Shown in pieces: positions 11,897 through 23,155 of a stretch of 64,000 nucleotides of DNA. Source of the stretch: Anticarsia gemmatalis (taxonomy: Eukaryota > Arthropoda > Insecta > Lepidoptera > Erebidae). Within the stretch, counting starts at the first letter, position 1, and the number at the start of each line of letters is the position of its first letter. The notes under the pieces are model-generated. The model searched no databases, was not told where the DNA came from, and saw only the letters and a list, made by a program, of their open reading frames with translations. The stretch spans positions 2,921,501 through 2,985,500 of the forward strand of contig NC_134747.1 of assembly GCF_050436995.1 (NCBI RefSeq). The letters are read 5' to 3'. The position numbers and the translations under genes are program-made.

Positions 11897-13854
11897 AGAG
11901 TCTGGTTTTGTTTTATTGTTGTGTTAGCTAGTGCCTCCCACTTAGTTAATTGCTCTAACGGAGAAGGAAAACGTAGTGAAAATACGTACATATATTATGT
12001 ACCTATCGAGAAGTTCTTCATATCTCTTAATGAAATGCAAAGCACCTAAACCGCACTTTAGATGATAGCGTAACAAACCGATAGAAAAACTTCATATTTT
12101 CAATTTTATTACATGCATGAAAGAAAAGACACATTGCAATCGTAATTATGATAAAATACGGTTTTAATTACAGAAATTTCGCTTCAAAGTTCACAAATCA
12201 AAGTTGAAAGAACAATAGGGATTATAAGTCAGTTCCAATATTGTAAAATAAAACATTTGATGCACTGAGCTCGACTCGCATCTTGAAATTAAACTTCACT
12301 CACTGCGCTCTGTAACTTGGTGGTGAGTTGAACGTACTAAGGTTTCACGTGATATTTTTGTGAGCTTTAGTAGAATCGAGAAATAATTCAAATAAAATTT
12401 GGTATTTTTTTGTAGATTACTCATAATTTATATTAGATCTAGTTTTCAATGTTGCGTGGGTTGAGATATAAAATTTAAGTGTTAACACACTGCGGTATTG
12501 AAATTAAAAACTTTTAAAATGCTTTTGTAAATGATAAAAAATCGAGAATCATTAACTTTTACGTCATTTTTTTAAGCTTCATTTTGTCGTCAGAACTTTA
12601 TCAATAAAAAAATATTCCGTCAAAATGTCTGTCGACTGGTGTGGTATTTATTATAAAAGTCTTTGACATAAAAGTACCTACTAGCTTTTTGGCTTAGGCT
12701 TACGTATTTGACATACATACGGAGAGAGTTGAATTTCAATACATTTTGAATCACCATATCACATTGAAAAATATCAGCCAAAATGAGTACTCAAAATGAT
12801 AAACCAAACTAAAGTGAGTGTCAGAGGTAGTAGTCCCGATGTCAGTCGAAGTTACTAACGCCTCACTATTTAAGTTCACTTGCAACTCAAAAATGTTGTG
12901 CAAAGTTGTTAATTTTACTCATTGTTCTCTTAATAAGTTACTTTATAGCTTGTTTTGAGTTTGTTCATATAGAAGTCTTAGAATTGAGGTTTGAGGTTTT
13001 ATAAATATAATTTTTTGGTTCGATTAGTAATGTGCTTTTCAATTTATGAATACACTCCTTAGTAATCTTTCTGTAATTTAAAATGCTATGATTGTTAATC
13101 TAAATTGTAGCAAATATTTTGGTGCTTTCAACTTACGAATTAACAAACATATTGGTAGTATTTGTAACATATAAACATAGCGCATAATTCACTTTAATTA
13201 GGGATGATAAACGAAAATGAAACCATCGGTCTTTTTTATCACTTTTAACCATGATTTATTTTTAACATGAATAATTACAAGCATGGTGGTCCTTTTAAAT
13301 GTAAAATAAGTGAAAATTAAATGCTCTCGTTTTGTAATCTTAATTATGTACAGTCAGAAACACAAACATTTGCATGAAATCCAAAACACCATTTACGTGG
13401 CAGTAATTTATTCATTATATTTCGTACTTTTCCTTATTCAAGGTTTCGAGTGCAAAGTTCTAAGAATTAATTTACAAAGCGAGTCTGCGACTGATAGAAT
13501 AGCAGATTTCGAATTAAAAACTTGTGATTTAAGAATTAATTTATTAATTTTCTTGGTTTCTGCTTAAGATATTTTGCTTCGGGAAAAATGTGAACGCATT
13601 TTTATGTGTATTATGGTTATTTTAGTAAGCGACTCGATACTTACTATGAATTATCAATTGGGAGACTGATTTTTTTACGAATGACAAAACGCATTATCGA
13701 AATGATGTTTTTGCGCCTTTGTACTCGAATACATTTCTTATGAGTATGACAGAATAGTCTTAATACCATGACAAGCATGATAGGGGAAACGCGAACTCGA
13801 TTTTTCGCGAAAAAATTCAAACATTTTAAAACATAACGACGGTACATCTTAGTT
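11897..13854 (+). repeat. Duplicated segment B, copy 2
   Basis: Partner of 6206-8143. It begins AGAGTCTGG and ends near CATCTTAGTTT. The block 13148-13563 is nearly identical to 7441-7856 with no indels. The shared ATG frame starts at 13346 and stops at 13567, 73 codons in all, because this copy retains an extra stretch with an early TAA. The rest of B shows several percent divergence and small indels. Confidence 0.85.
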
Positions 13855-15021
13855 TCACATTTAAACACACAAAACGAAACGCTTCGAACTGGATGAAAAG
13901 GACAAAATATCGTATGAAATAAGTGAAATAAATTTTGTGGAAACTGCAAATGTGGACAAGTCGCCGGGAGTCACATGCAGACGTCTCATTTTGATGGAAA
14001 TTTCACTCCCGCCAAAATTGCATTTTTATAAAAATATTACACTGAAAGTCATTGGAATAAACGTTGCTTGAAATAGGATAGTATTAGTTTAAGTGTATTT
14101 CTAAGTGCACTGTTTCGTGTTGAATTATGTAAGTAATAGTTAAGTCATTTGCAGCTTGTTTGTTTCTTTCAGTTTCAGGCTGGAGTAGTATAATGAGAAA
14201 ATTTTAATAGGTTAAGTATGCAGCAACAATCTGGCTCCATTTGTAGTTTCTAGCATTACTTTGGTCTTATGTTTATGTTTGGTTTTTTGTTTTGGGGGTC
14301 GGTATTGTAAATTAGTGTGAGAAGGTCCTCTATTATGTCAAGCGTCAGAATTCCTCCTGATAAGTTAACCGATACTTATTTAGCTTAAATAAAGCTTGTT
14401 GCTTATGTAAAATACCGATCCCTATGATAGCACCTAGATTCAATTAGCTCCTTTCAATAGAAAAAGCGAATTAAATATTAATAAATGACCAATAATTAGT
14501 CCATTAACTTTGTATGGCAATGGATCTTAATCATAAATACTCACCAGATCCTCTTTAATAAACGCAAAGATATTAATTCTACAAGCCGAAATGTCGCACT
14601 AAAAGACACGAACACATCAACATTGTTTATCAAAAAGCCACTCGTACGCCACAAAGTTTAAAGCGTGCACAAAGTAGTGTTTCATAATGTAAAATAACCA
14701 AAATTGTACAGCGGCTCAGAGCTGGCTGAAATAACACAAAACATGTAATTTGACACATACCACCATTTTAATTACCACAGACTGTGCGACTGTGTCAACG
14801 AAGTGCGACCATCATTACAGAGATATTAGAATTCTAGATATGGCATGTGATATTCTTCCTTTCATACTGATGTTAGAAATGCATGAGTCTATCTGCTCAC
14901 CTCTAATGACACCACTGGACCAAATAAAATATTATATTAACTAGCTACTAGCATTGCTCAGCTTAATAAGTTATTTTACAAAAAAACCTTTGTAAGTTTT
15001 ACACATAAAATTTTCTCTTAA
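13855..15021. other. No recognisable feature
   Basis: AT-rich DNA with no gene, RNA or repeat that I could recognise. Confidence 0.5.
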
Positions 15022-15132
15022 ATGACTCTATGTATTAAAAAAACTAATCAAATCCGTTGCGTAGTTTTAAAAAACGAAGCAAACATAGGGACGAATAGCG
15101 GAAAGCGACTTTGTTTAATACTATGTAGTGAT
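15022..15132 (+). mobile_element. Common lepidopteran repeat fragment (GTTGCGTAGTTTTAAA type)
   Basis: The run ATCCGTTGCGTAGTTTTAAA, followed by a segment containing CATAGGGACGAATAGCGG and ending CTATGTAGTGAT, resembles a repeat tail I recognise from many lepidopteran genomic and cDNA sequences. It is probably the 3' part of a non-autonomous retroelement. The match is by eye. A 140-codon ATG frame (15022-15444) runs through this repeat and onward. I regard it as a chance frame. Confidence 0.45.
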
Positions 15133-16910
15133 TTTGCACGGAGACAGTTGATAGCTGGAGCCAAAAAATCTATTGAAAGATATTTTTATGACCTGTGTAC
15201 TTCATTTGGATGCTTCTTTTCAATCACAAATGATCAATATTTCATTCAGATATCAACACAACGAAATCCCAAAACAATTTCCAAGAAACTTTACGTTAAA
15301 ATTTCTCAGAAATCTATAATAAAGACTGATATACATTTCCTCAAAAACAGGACACCGGCATCATCCCTTAAAGTTGGTAAAATTCACCCCCGACTAAGTT
15401 ACACAGCTTACGCAAGCAAAAGTATAATCTTTATTCGAGAGTAAAAAAGGTTCTTCTTCTGTAGACATCCTAATTAAATGTTTGCAATTAATTAAAAACA
15501 ACTTTGTTTTAAACCCTTGGTGACGCGTCAAAGTCAAGATATTACGGGGGTCGTGAAAGCTGCCTCATTATACAGATTATACGTTTCCGCGGTTTCGCCT
15601 GCATTCATTATAATTTATTTTGATGAATTAATGTAGAGAATACATAAATTAGACAGCCTGAAACGTTCCAGCGTAAGAAAAGTACTATTATGTCTTCAAA
15701 ATTCTCCACCACTTGGCCACAAACCGATAGACATCTTCTTTTAATCATTTATTAGATGGTTTCATTAAAAATACTTAAATTATTTCTACATTATAACCGC
15801 TGTTAAGACAAATACTTTCATCAACAGCTTAGCCTTTTTTACTAGTTGACTGGTAACTAGTAGTTTGAGTCGGCTTCCAGTTTAACAGATCGCAGCTGAA
15901 TACCAATATTTTACATAGAGCGACTGCCTATCGGACCTCCACAACACAGTTTGATAAAAGTATACACCATTTTGTTAACACTCCGCCTTCTCTGCAATAT
16001 TTCTTAGCAGCAATGAGATATAATAATAGCAAAATACAAATATGCAGCTTGATATTTACCCAAAACAGATCGATATTTTAATACAAAAATCACTCCAGCA
16101 ATAAATTTCATATTCTGAATCTCCATATCATATCCAGTCCCCAAGCATCACGGTAAGCGATGCACGCCGGCTATCTCTACCGAACACTCGGTCCGTGTGA
16201 CGGAGTGCACCATCCCTACGAACTACAGCCTCATTAATTAACCACAACCATATGTTACATATTGTTTAGCTTTAGCTAACGAGTTTTCTATTTTAATTAC
16301 TCTTTTAGTAGCGATAATCTTTTAGTAGTGACTGTTTTCAGTGAATTTTGACATTTAAAGTTGAGCTTTAAAGTAATTGGAGAATTAGATTTTCGAAAAA
16401 AGCAATGTCCGAAAAAATCCATCCTCCGAACTTTATTACGATTGAGGATAGGCATTACGTTAAAAATACTTCTTAAACTAAGACTTAATGAACTTGTACT
16501 TTAAACTGTATAGATCAGTTTGAGAGTACCAATAAGAAGACCTAACGCTTGTTAGAATCATACTTAGTGACCAGAAGGAAGAACAACTGTCTTTTCTTAT
16601 ACTGTTGCAATTGTAGCAATAAAAAAAATAATAAGAAACAATAAAAAGTTTGAAAAAATATATCACAATGCAAGCTGTCAATTCTATTTCCTTCTTCAAA
16701 TATGACAGGCCCCGCATACGATACAACGGTATCGTTAAAAGCAAACATAATTTCTCAACCGACTCGAGATCTAGGCAACTCAAAAGTCAACTTCATCCTA
16801 GCCTAGCAAATAATAACACCAAGAAATCCCAGAGAGAGAAACGCGACACGGCACTATAGTCCAACAACTTGGTAGAGAGCCTTGGATGCAAGGTTCGCGG
16901 CTGATGGAGA
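15133..16910. other. No recognisable feature
   Basis: No supported features. A short GC-richer patch near 16160-16220 has no recognisable identity. Confidence 0.45.
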
Positions 16911-17019
16911 TATACATACATGCATACATACGTAATATCACGCCTTTTCCCATAGAGATAGGCAGATACCAAAGAGCGCCACTTAGTACTATCCTTAGAA
17001 ACATTCCTTGCCTCATTAG
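16911..17019 (+). mobile_element. Lepidopteran repeat fragment (family R, copy 1)
   Basis: The block begins with ATACATACATGCATACATAC-like sequence. It then has ATCACGCCTTTTCCCATAGAG, a GGCAGA block and CCACTTAGTACTATCCTTAG, and ends CATTCCTTGCCTCATTAG. The same ordered blocks recur at 28634-28781 and partly at 63514-63600. This architecture is common in lepidopteran intergenic DNA. The class of element is not clear from the sequence. Confidence 0.5.
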
Positions 17020-17148
17020 ATTAGAGCACGATTGAACCGCAAGCTTATGGTAGCCTGTTGGATTCGGCTTCTTTATTTTGAAAAACTAATAATTAAGCAT
17101 TATAATCTGGATCTAGTCAAGACGTGTTTAATAAAGCTCTCAATTTAG

Positions 17149-17652
17149 TTGTCTGACTATACAATCCCGCACGTGACCTGTCTCAGGATCTCACGGGATT
17201 GCACCACACGTTACGGGATTCGCGGTGGTTTCAAGAAATGCTCCGAGAATGACATGTTTCGATATTTTGTTACCGCGGACAAAATGGAAAGGGATTGCAC
17301 CCTCGATTGTGTGCAATTAACAAACCATCGTCTAGGTAAGAGGTCACCTAGAGTGTTGCCGTTGGGTTGTTATGTCCGACTCATCGGCATGTGGGGAACA
17401 ATATTTTGTGCTTCGGGCACCATTTGTGATGAGGGCCCTTGTTATGAGGACACATGTTGCGGTTTAGAAGGTATGCCCACAAATCTATCGGAATTTGCAC
17501 ATAGTCCTGCACTCCACCGTGGGTGCTGGTGTATGCGTAATGCGCATACGAACCACTCCTATGGTCGTGAGCCGGGGCGATCACATAACGATTCCGATAA
17601 GTGTGTTACAGTAGGGAATTACATACAAATAATACTGATGGGCTCGAGTTGA
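17149..17652 (+). other. GC-richer patch with the longest open frame (unidentified)
   Basis: A 167-codon stop-free frame opens with TTG; its first ATG is at 17254, leaving 132 codons. The patch is visibly richer in G and C than its flanks and the translation is rich in Cys, Gly and Arg. I recognise no domain. No convincing splice sites, promoter or polyadenylation signal frames it. Just after it comes CGAGTTGATACG, repeated twice within 45 bases. The most likely explanations are a decayed transposable-element segment or a chance frame in GC-richer DNA. A real exon cannot be excluded. Confidence 0.25.
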
Positions 17653-18469
17653 TACGGTGACGACCCGTTTTCGAGTTGATACGTGTGCTTACGACCTTAA
17701 ATCAACTTCAGAGTGGTCGTTTGCTTTAGATAGTTAATTCTAGCAAAATCAATCATTATTTTATGTTTCACAGCACTTTCAGAAATGAATTAATGTTTGA
17801 ATATTATGAATCTTCAAACCTGTATAACTCGGTTCAAAGCGATCCTACCGGTTTCGTGCCATACTAACTATTGCTTCAAATGGCTAGCTCTATCGATACA
17901 TGCCACTTTTTTTTGTTGGCCGGCACTTTGAAAAAAGGCCCAAAAATGTATGGAGCGTGGATGATCTCCTTTTAGTTAGTGAAGGAAAAAAACCAATCTC
18001 CAATCAAAGAAGAAATTATCACTAAAGCCCACACAATAAGCTTCTAAAACCAATAGCTGAACAGTAAACATTGCTCGCCGACTCATGAAACCAGTTAACA
18101 CCCTTCAAATCAACTCACCAGTGTATGAAAAACAAAAAAATATTTCCAATACAAATTGATATTGGTTTTATGGTTTTTCGCTGTGCACGGGTCACGGCGT
18201 TTTAATTTGATATCGTCGGGCCATACGTCATTGTCAATTACATACTCCGGTTCAACAATCGGTTGTTTAATGCAATATTTTGCGTTTTATAATGTCCGCT
18301 GTGTAGTATTTTAGATTTATGTACATCAGTGAGTGGGATTGGTTTTTGTTTCCCAAAACTTAATACAAAATTTGGGTGTAGATGAAGTACCTGGATGATA
18401 TAGACAAGAGACTCGGTTTAAGTAGAATAGTGATGTGACAGAATTATAAAGCTTTACAATTCTGTAATG
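17653..18469. other. No recognisable feature
   Basis: AT-rich DNA with no recognisable features. Confidence 0.5.
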
Positions 18470-18529
18470 AGTCATTCTGTTGTGCAAACGCATTTGGTGC
18501 TGCAAATGCGTTTGCACAACAGAATGACT
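18470..18529. repeat. Perfect 27-bp inverted repeat (hairpin)
   Basis: Arms 18470-18496 and 18503-18529 are exact reverse complements with a 6-base loop (GTGCTG). Pairing stops immediately outside the arms. The size and perfection resemble the hairpin at 4778-4842, although the sequences are unrelated. Confidence 0.9.
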
Positions 18530-21250
18530 GTTCCTACATCCTTAGAAGTGAAATGCGACTAACATTGAGAATCGATTAACCCGAAAAACTGCGGGACGAC
18601 AAGCAACAGTAGTGATTCGTCCACCGAAATTAATTTTTATATTCTTATTATTCTAGAAAAACTGGAATACAAAGCCTAAATTAAGATTCGAAAACAATTC
18701 CTAACTACCAATAAATCAACTACGAGTATAAATAACATGCCTAACGTTTTCGCATTGAATAAAGATAATAGCATTTTGTTAATTAAAACTGGATAACAGT
18801 GATAAAACAGCGTTATTGAAAACGGTAGCACCTCTTGAAGAAGCTATTGAAATCAAGGCCAGAGCGGATATTTATTATAATGTCTATGAGACAATTACTA
18901 GGGACGTTTTTAAGGCTTGAAGTAGGTAATAAAATGTATTTGAAACTTTAGCTTTCAGGACACTAATAAATATAGTTTAACAATGATAAAAACCGTATAA
19001 ATATCTATAGTGATAAGACAGTTTTCTTGCTTGAACAACTCCGAAATACATATTGAGCTAATTCTCTAAAATTTGTATTTCAGTGGAAACATCTAATCTT
19101 GCAAACTTTACAATATTCGTAGAAACGCGACAATTACTTTCTTTGTCGAGCCCAACAAAATGACCCATTCTACAGCAGGCTCAATAACTCATTAAAGACA
19201 GTTCAAAAACAGCCGCTAGGACTCTCTCTCTCTCTCATTCTCTTCCATGCTATGAATCCCATATGGTAGTGTTCTTTCTTTCCACTAGGACTACCGAAGG
19301 AAAAAAACAACAGAATATAGAGCACTTTAGCACAAAAAACTTAAGCCGAAATTACACAACACGGCAATTTAAGGTCTCCCTAAACAAAACTTCAACGGCC
19401 AAACCAAACCGCACAAGACTTCCTAAAGCCGGGTATCGTACAACCCACCATTCGCGATATCATCTCAATTTCCGAACGGCCCGCCACCGATGTAGCTAAT
19501 TGTTTTAGTAGCAACCAAACGATGAGGCCGCTCCATTGTTCAACTAATGAATAGGAATTGGTCCCCAAAACCCATTATCTGAGGCAATTTTGAACGTCTC
19601 TTGAGATTTTTTGAGGGACTTTTTTGTATAGAGATGAATGAGCATACTGTAGAAGATGATGCTATTTAATTTTTAGAAGAAGAAGAATAAAGAAACTGTT
19701 TTCTTTTTTACTTTTAAAGAATACGAGTTGATCCGTGCCACTGAATTATTGTTAAGAAAAAGCCTTATAAATGATACCGGATCTTTAATTCCATTTGCAA
19801 AATTGTATGAAAGTATCTCACCTGTTTAGCAGTAAAAGCATAATATAAATAAATAGATAAACATTTAAATTGATAATGTTAGTATGTAAGTATGGACGTT
19901 AAAAGCTCTTATCCTAAAGCATTGACTACGTTCATCTTAAAAAGCCTTATTGAATGTTGTCTATTTTTGTTCTCAAAAAAGCAGATTGTTTATTAAGCTC
20001 CTTTTGATCCCCAATAAAGAATGTAAATTAAGTTTACTAGCGGAAAAAACAAAGACTCAAAAATATCTGACGAACACTAAATAAAAATAATCTTAGAGGC
20101 GGCCCCGCAATATCGTAGGAAAAAGAAACTGCGTATTTTTAATCAAAGTTAAGCAACGTTTTATCTGACAGTGAAAAAATTGGCTGAGGACTGAAGCATT
20201 TATTGGGTAAAGCGGATTGTAAAGACCAATGAACCTTGACTTGAAATGTTTAACGGGACGCCGTGCGAAGTTCCGCTTGATTAACTTCGAGATTTCCTAA
20301 TTAGATTGAAACAATTTGGTGAAATTTATCCCGCTGTTAGGCTCTACGGCTTATAAAAAACAATGGGTGAAACAATAATTTTGCTTTATATGTGAAGGTT
20401 GAGAGCAATAGAACTCGTTTTTAGACCAACATCTAAATTACACATAATTACGTGTTTGAATTTTCATCTGATTAGATTTTGGAAATCCTTTTTATTACAG
20501 TTTGTTTTGCTTGTTAACTTTGTTTAATGTTTGTTCCTTTTTGCGTTAAAATTTAATCCCATTTCATTAGCTTTTTAATGTTAATTTGAAGATATTTGCG
20601 CTACTTTTAAATACTTAGCCAAAAAATAATTTCAATCCAATAACTGGATAAGGTGTCCGTGTACTTTTATCCCAATTAGGATTTTTTATTATATTTAATT
20701 TAAAGCTATAAAAAACCATAACAACGCGAACAAAAAGTGTATGGTAACAGGCTATTACAGCTATTGACACACGACCTTATGTCACCTTCCACCATGGGAA
20801 GCAACATCTTGATACCCCAACAATTACTTTTAATAGTAAATTCACAGGCAGTGGTGAAAACGGCTGATAACTTTCCAATCTGTATGCTAATGCCACTTAT
20901 AAATTGAGGGGCTGATGCCAGGGTGCAGCGGGGAGGGGCGAGGGGCGCGGAGGAGGGGTGAGTGAACTAATTAATTGCCACGATAGTTCCTCCCGTATTA
21001 TTGAAAGAAGGATTTATGAACAGTGGCTACGTTCGGATTTTCTGTTAAATCATGGTTTGTGGATTCATAATGGGAGTATTGATTTCCTGTGGGTTGATGA
21101 GTGATTTCCTTTTGATTGGTGAATGAATGGTATCGTTACCTCGTGGATATTTCTCGGTTTTATAACAAGTTTCAGTGAGAGTTGGCAGCACAAAATGCTA
21201 AGGTCTTTGCTTTGAAACTAGTAAAGTTTTATTAGTTTTTTTAACACGTG
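18530..21250. other. Mostly featureless, with one CT microsatellite
   Basis: No supported gene. A (CT)n tract at about 19220-19236 is followed by TCTTCCATGCTATGAATCCC. A similar arrangement occurs at 23120-23150. A purine-rich GGGGAGGGGCGAGGGGCGCG stretch lies near 20930-20955. Confidence 0.5.
19220..19268 (+). repeat. CT microsatellite with a shared flank
   Basis: A (CT)n tract is followed by TTCCATGCTATGAATCCCAT. The segment at 23115-23155 has a shorter CT-rich tract followed by TTCCATGCTATCAATCTCAT. The shared flank suggests both are remnants of one interspersed repeat that carries the microsatellite. Confidence 0.5.
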
Positions 21251-21295
21251 GTTGTCCCACTGCTTGGCAAGGGTCTCTTCTTGAAAGAGTAAGGG
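21251..21295 (+). mobile_element. Fragment of the GTCCCACTGCTGGGCAAGG repeat
   Basis: GTTGTCCCACTGCTTGGCAA followed by GGGTCTCTTC matches the start of a repeat also found at 36248-36322, 39541-39650 and 44505-44579. The motif is very common in lepidopteran genomes. Only a short part remains here. Confidence 0.45.
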
Positions 21296-23114
21296 ATATC
21301 TTTACTTTAATAGGTAGATAATTTAGGGTGCAAATAGTTTTCATGTAAAGTGAAAATATTTTTTGTATTGTTTCAGTTTTCAACTAAGTGTGCAAGAGAG
21401 ATATTTAAAACAGTAAAAAATATTTTGACATCTTAGTTTTGTTAAATGTAGACATAATCAGCACAATGCCCTCGTCGAGGATTAAATTGTTTTGCAAACC
21501 TATTACAATGTATAATTCAATACATTTGGGAGTCAATACTTGTTGAGATTACCGTCTTAGTTGAATTATTTGTTTTCAAAGTGAATTAAAACATTTGTTT
21601 GACAGAATTGGTTTCTGTAATCTCTTTGTAGATTTGAAAATACTTTTATAAGTGTACTTTATTTGGAAAAAAGACAATCTTAATAAATAATTATGTTTTA
21701 CTTAGATTTTCAAAATTAGTATACGAGAACGAAGAGAAGTCACAATGTAGTTCAAATAAAATTCTGTTGCGGTAAAAGATATATAATTAAATAAAAGAAA
21801 ATTCGCTATTGATTTCTCATATCAAACGGTGTAAAAAAGAAAGCAAAGAAAGTTTTGCGAGTCAAAAATCGAAGTATACACACATTCTTCTCATACAAAA
21901 ATCATACAGAATTTCATATAAATCATTTAATTTTACAGAATCGTCAACCATTCTAAACCACAAACTCTCCCAATATACGCATATAAATCTCCTCCATTTA
22001 GAAGTTCGTATGAAACGATCCCATAATTTTATAACAGTATTATAAAAGAAACTTTTTACATACAAAACATACATTATATTCGTATATTTCTTTGGGATTT
22101 TTTAAATGGATTGTCCTCATCAAATTAAAAGAGTTCGCAGTACTTTCAAGAACGATATTCTTTTTCATACATGATGCGTTTTATTTTGAAGAATATTTTC
22201 GAACAATTTAAAAGGACTTCTTTTGAGTTTTTTGGAATTGTTTTGTTTATTTAGAATGTTTTGTCATTGTTTGCGGTGTTCATTTTTGTTGTAGAGAAGA
22301 GTAAAGCTTGATTGCAACAAGTTTGTATCGACCTTTTATTAATGGCTTGTATTTTTTTTTTTAGGTTATCGTGTAAATGTTGGCATTTTTGATAATTTAT
22401 TATTAAAGAGTCAAAATTACCTTAATTTCTTATACTCTGTCACTTATTTTCATGTCGTAGAACTACGAAATAACAATAATACACGAAGGAACTTATACAG
22501 ACAGACGTAGAGAGTGATAACTTTATCACTGTTTACGATAAGCTTCTTCGAGTAGATAAATTTTACATACCCAACTATATTATTTCTATAAGTAAAGCTA
22601 TTAGGTAATACAGTGTGGATATCAAGCGAAAACAAAAGCGTTTAATTCGATAACAAAACCACATGCGCCGAATAATTTTACAAGAAACTCAACACCTATA
22701 ACAAAAATCATAAAAAAAATCCCGATAGCTTAAATTTCAGCAGCAATTTTCCGGCTTTTAACTGCCCATAAAAGCGGGTATTATCCCTTACAAAGCTCGT
22801 ACAAAATAAAGGAAAAACAGTAATCATGAGCAGCGATTTATCATTATACCTTCATATAAATTCGTTGGGAATATTAATCCCGAACTAATTTATATAATGG
22901 GTCTGGAAATCGGCGCGTGTCGAGGGAACAAGGTATGGAACGAAGAGGGCTGTCGTATCATTTACGTGAAGTAATTTGAAGTGTTAAAAGGGAATGTGGC
23001 GATTGTTTTAATGGAGTTTCGTGTCAAAAAATAATTTTAAGGGTAATACTTGACTTTCTTCTTTTAAAACAACACATTCAATCGAAAAACCTATAGTATC
23101 GTATCGAGAACAAT
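21296..23114. other. No recognisable feature
   Basis: AT-rich DNA with overlapping short frames on both strands around 21809-22074. Nothing was recognised. Confidence 0.5.
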
Positions 23115-23155
23115 CTATCTTTCTCTCTCTTCCATGCTATCAATCTCATATCGTA
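23115..23155 (+). repeat. CT-rich tract with a shared flank (second copy)
   Basis: Related to 19220-19268: a short pyrimidine tract followed by TTCCATGCTATCAATCTCAT. This is probably a remnant of the same repeat family. Confidence 0.45.

Noticed and set aside
15022..15444. 140-codon ATG-initiated open frame on the plus strand.
   Set aside because: Its first quarter runs through a common lepidopteran repeat tail and the remainder shows no domain, so it is most likely a chance frame.
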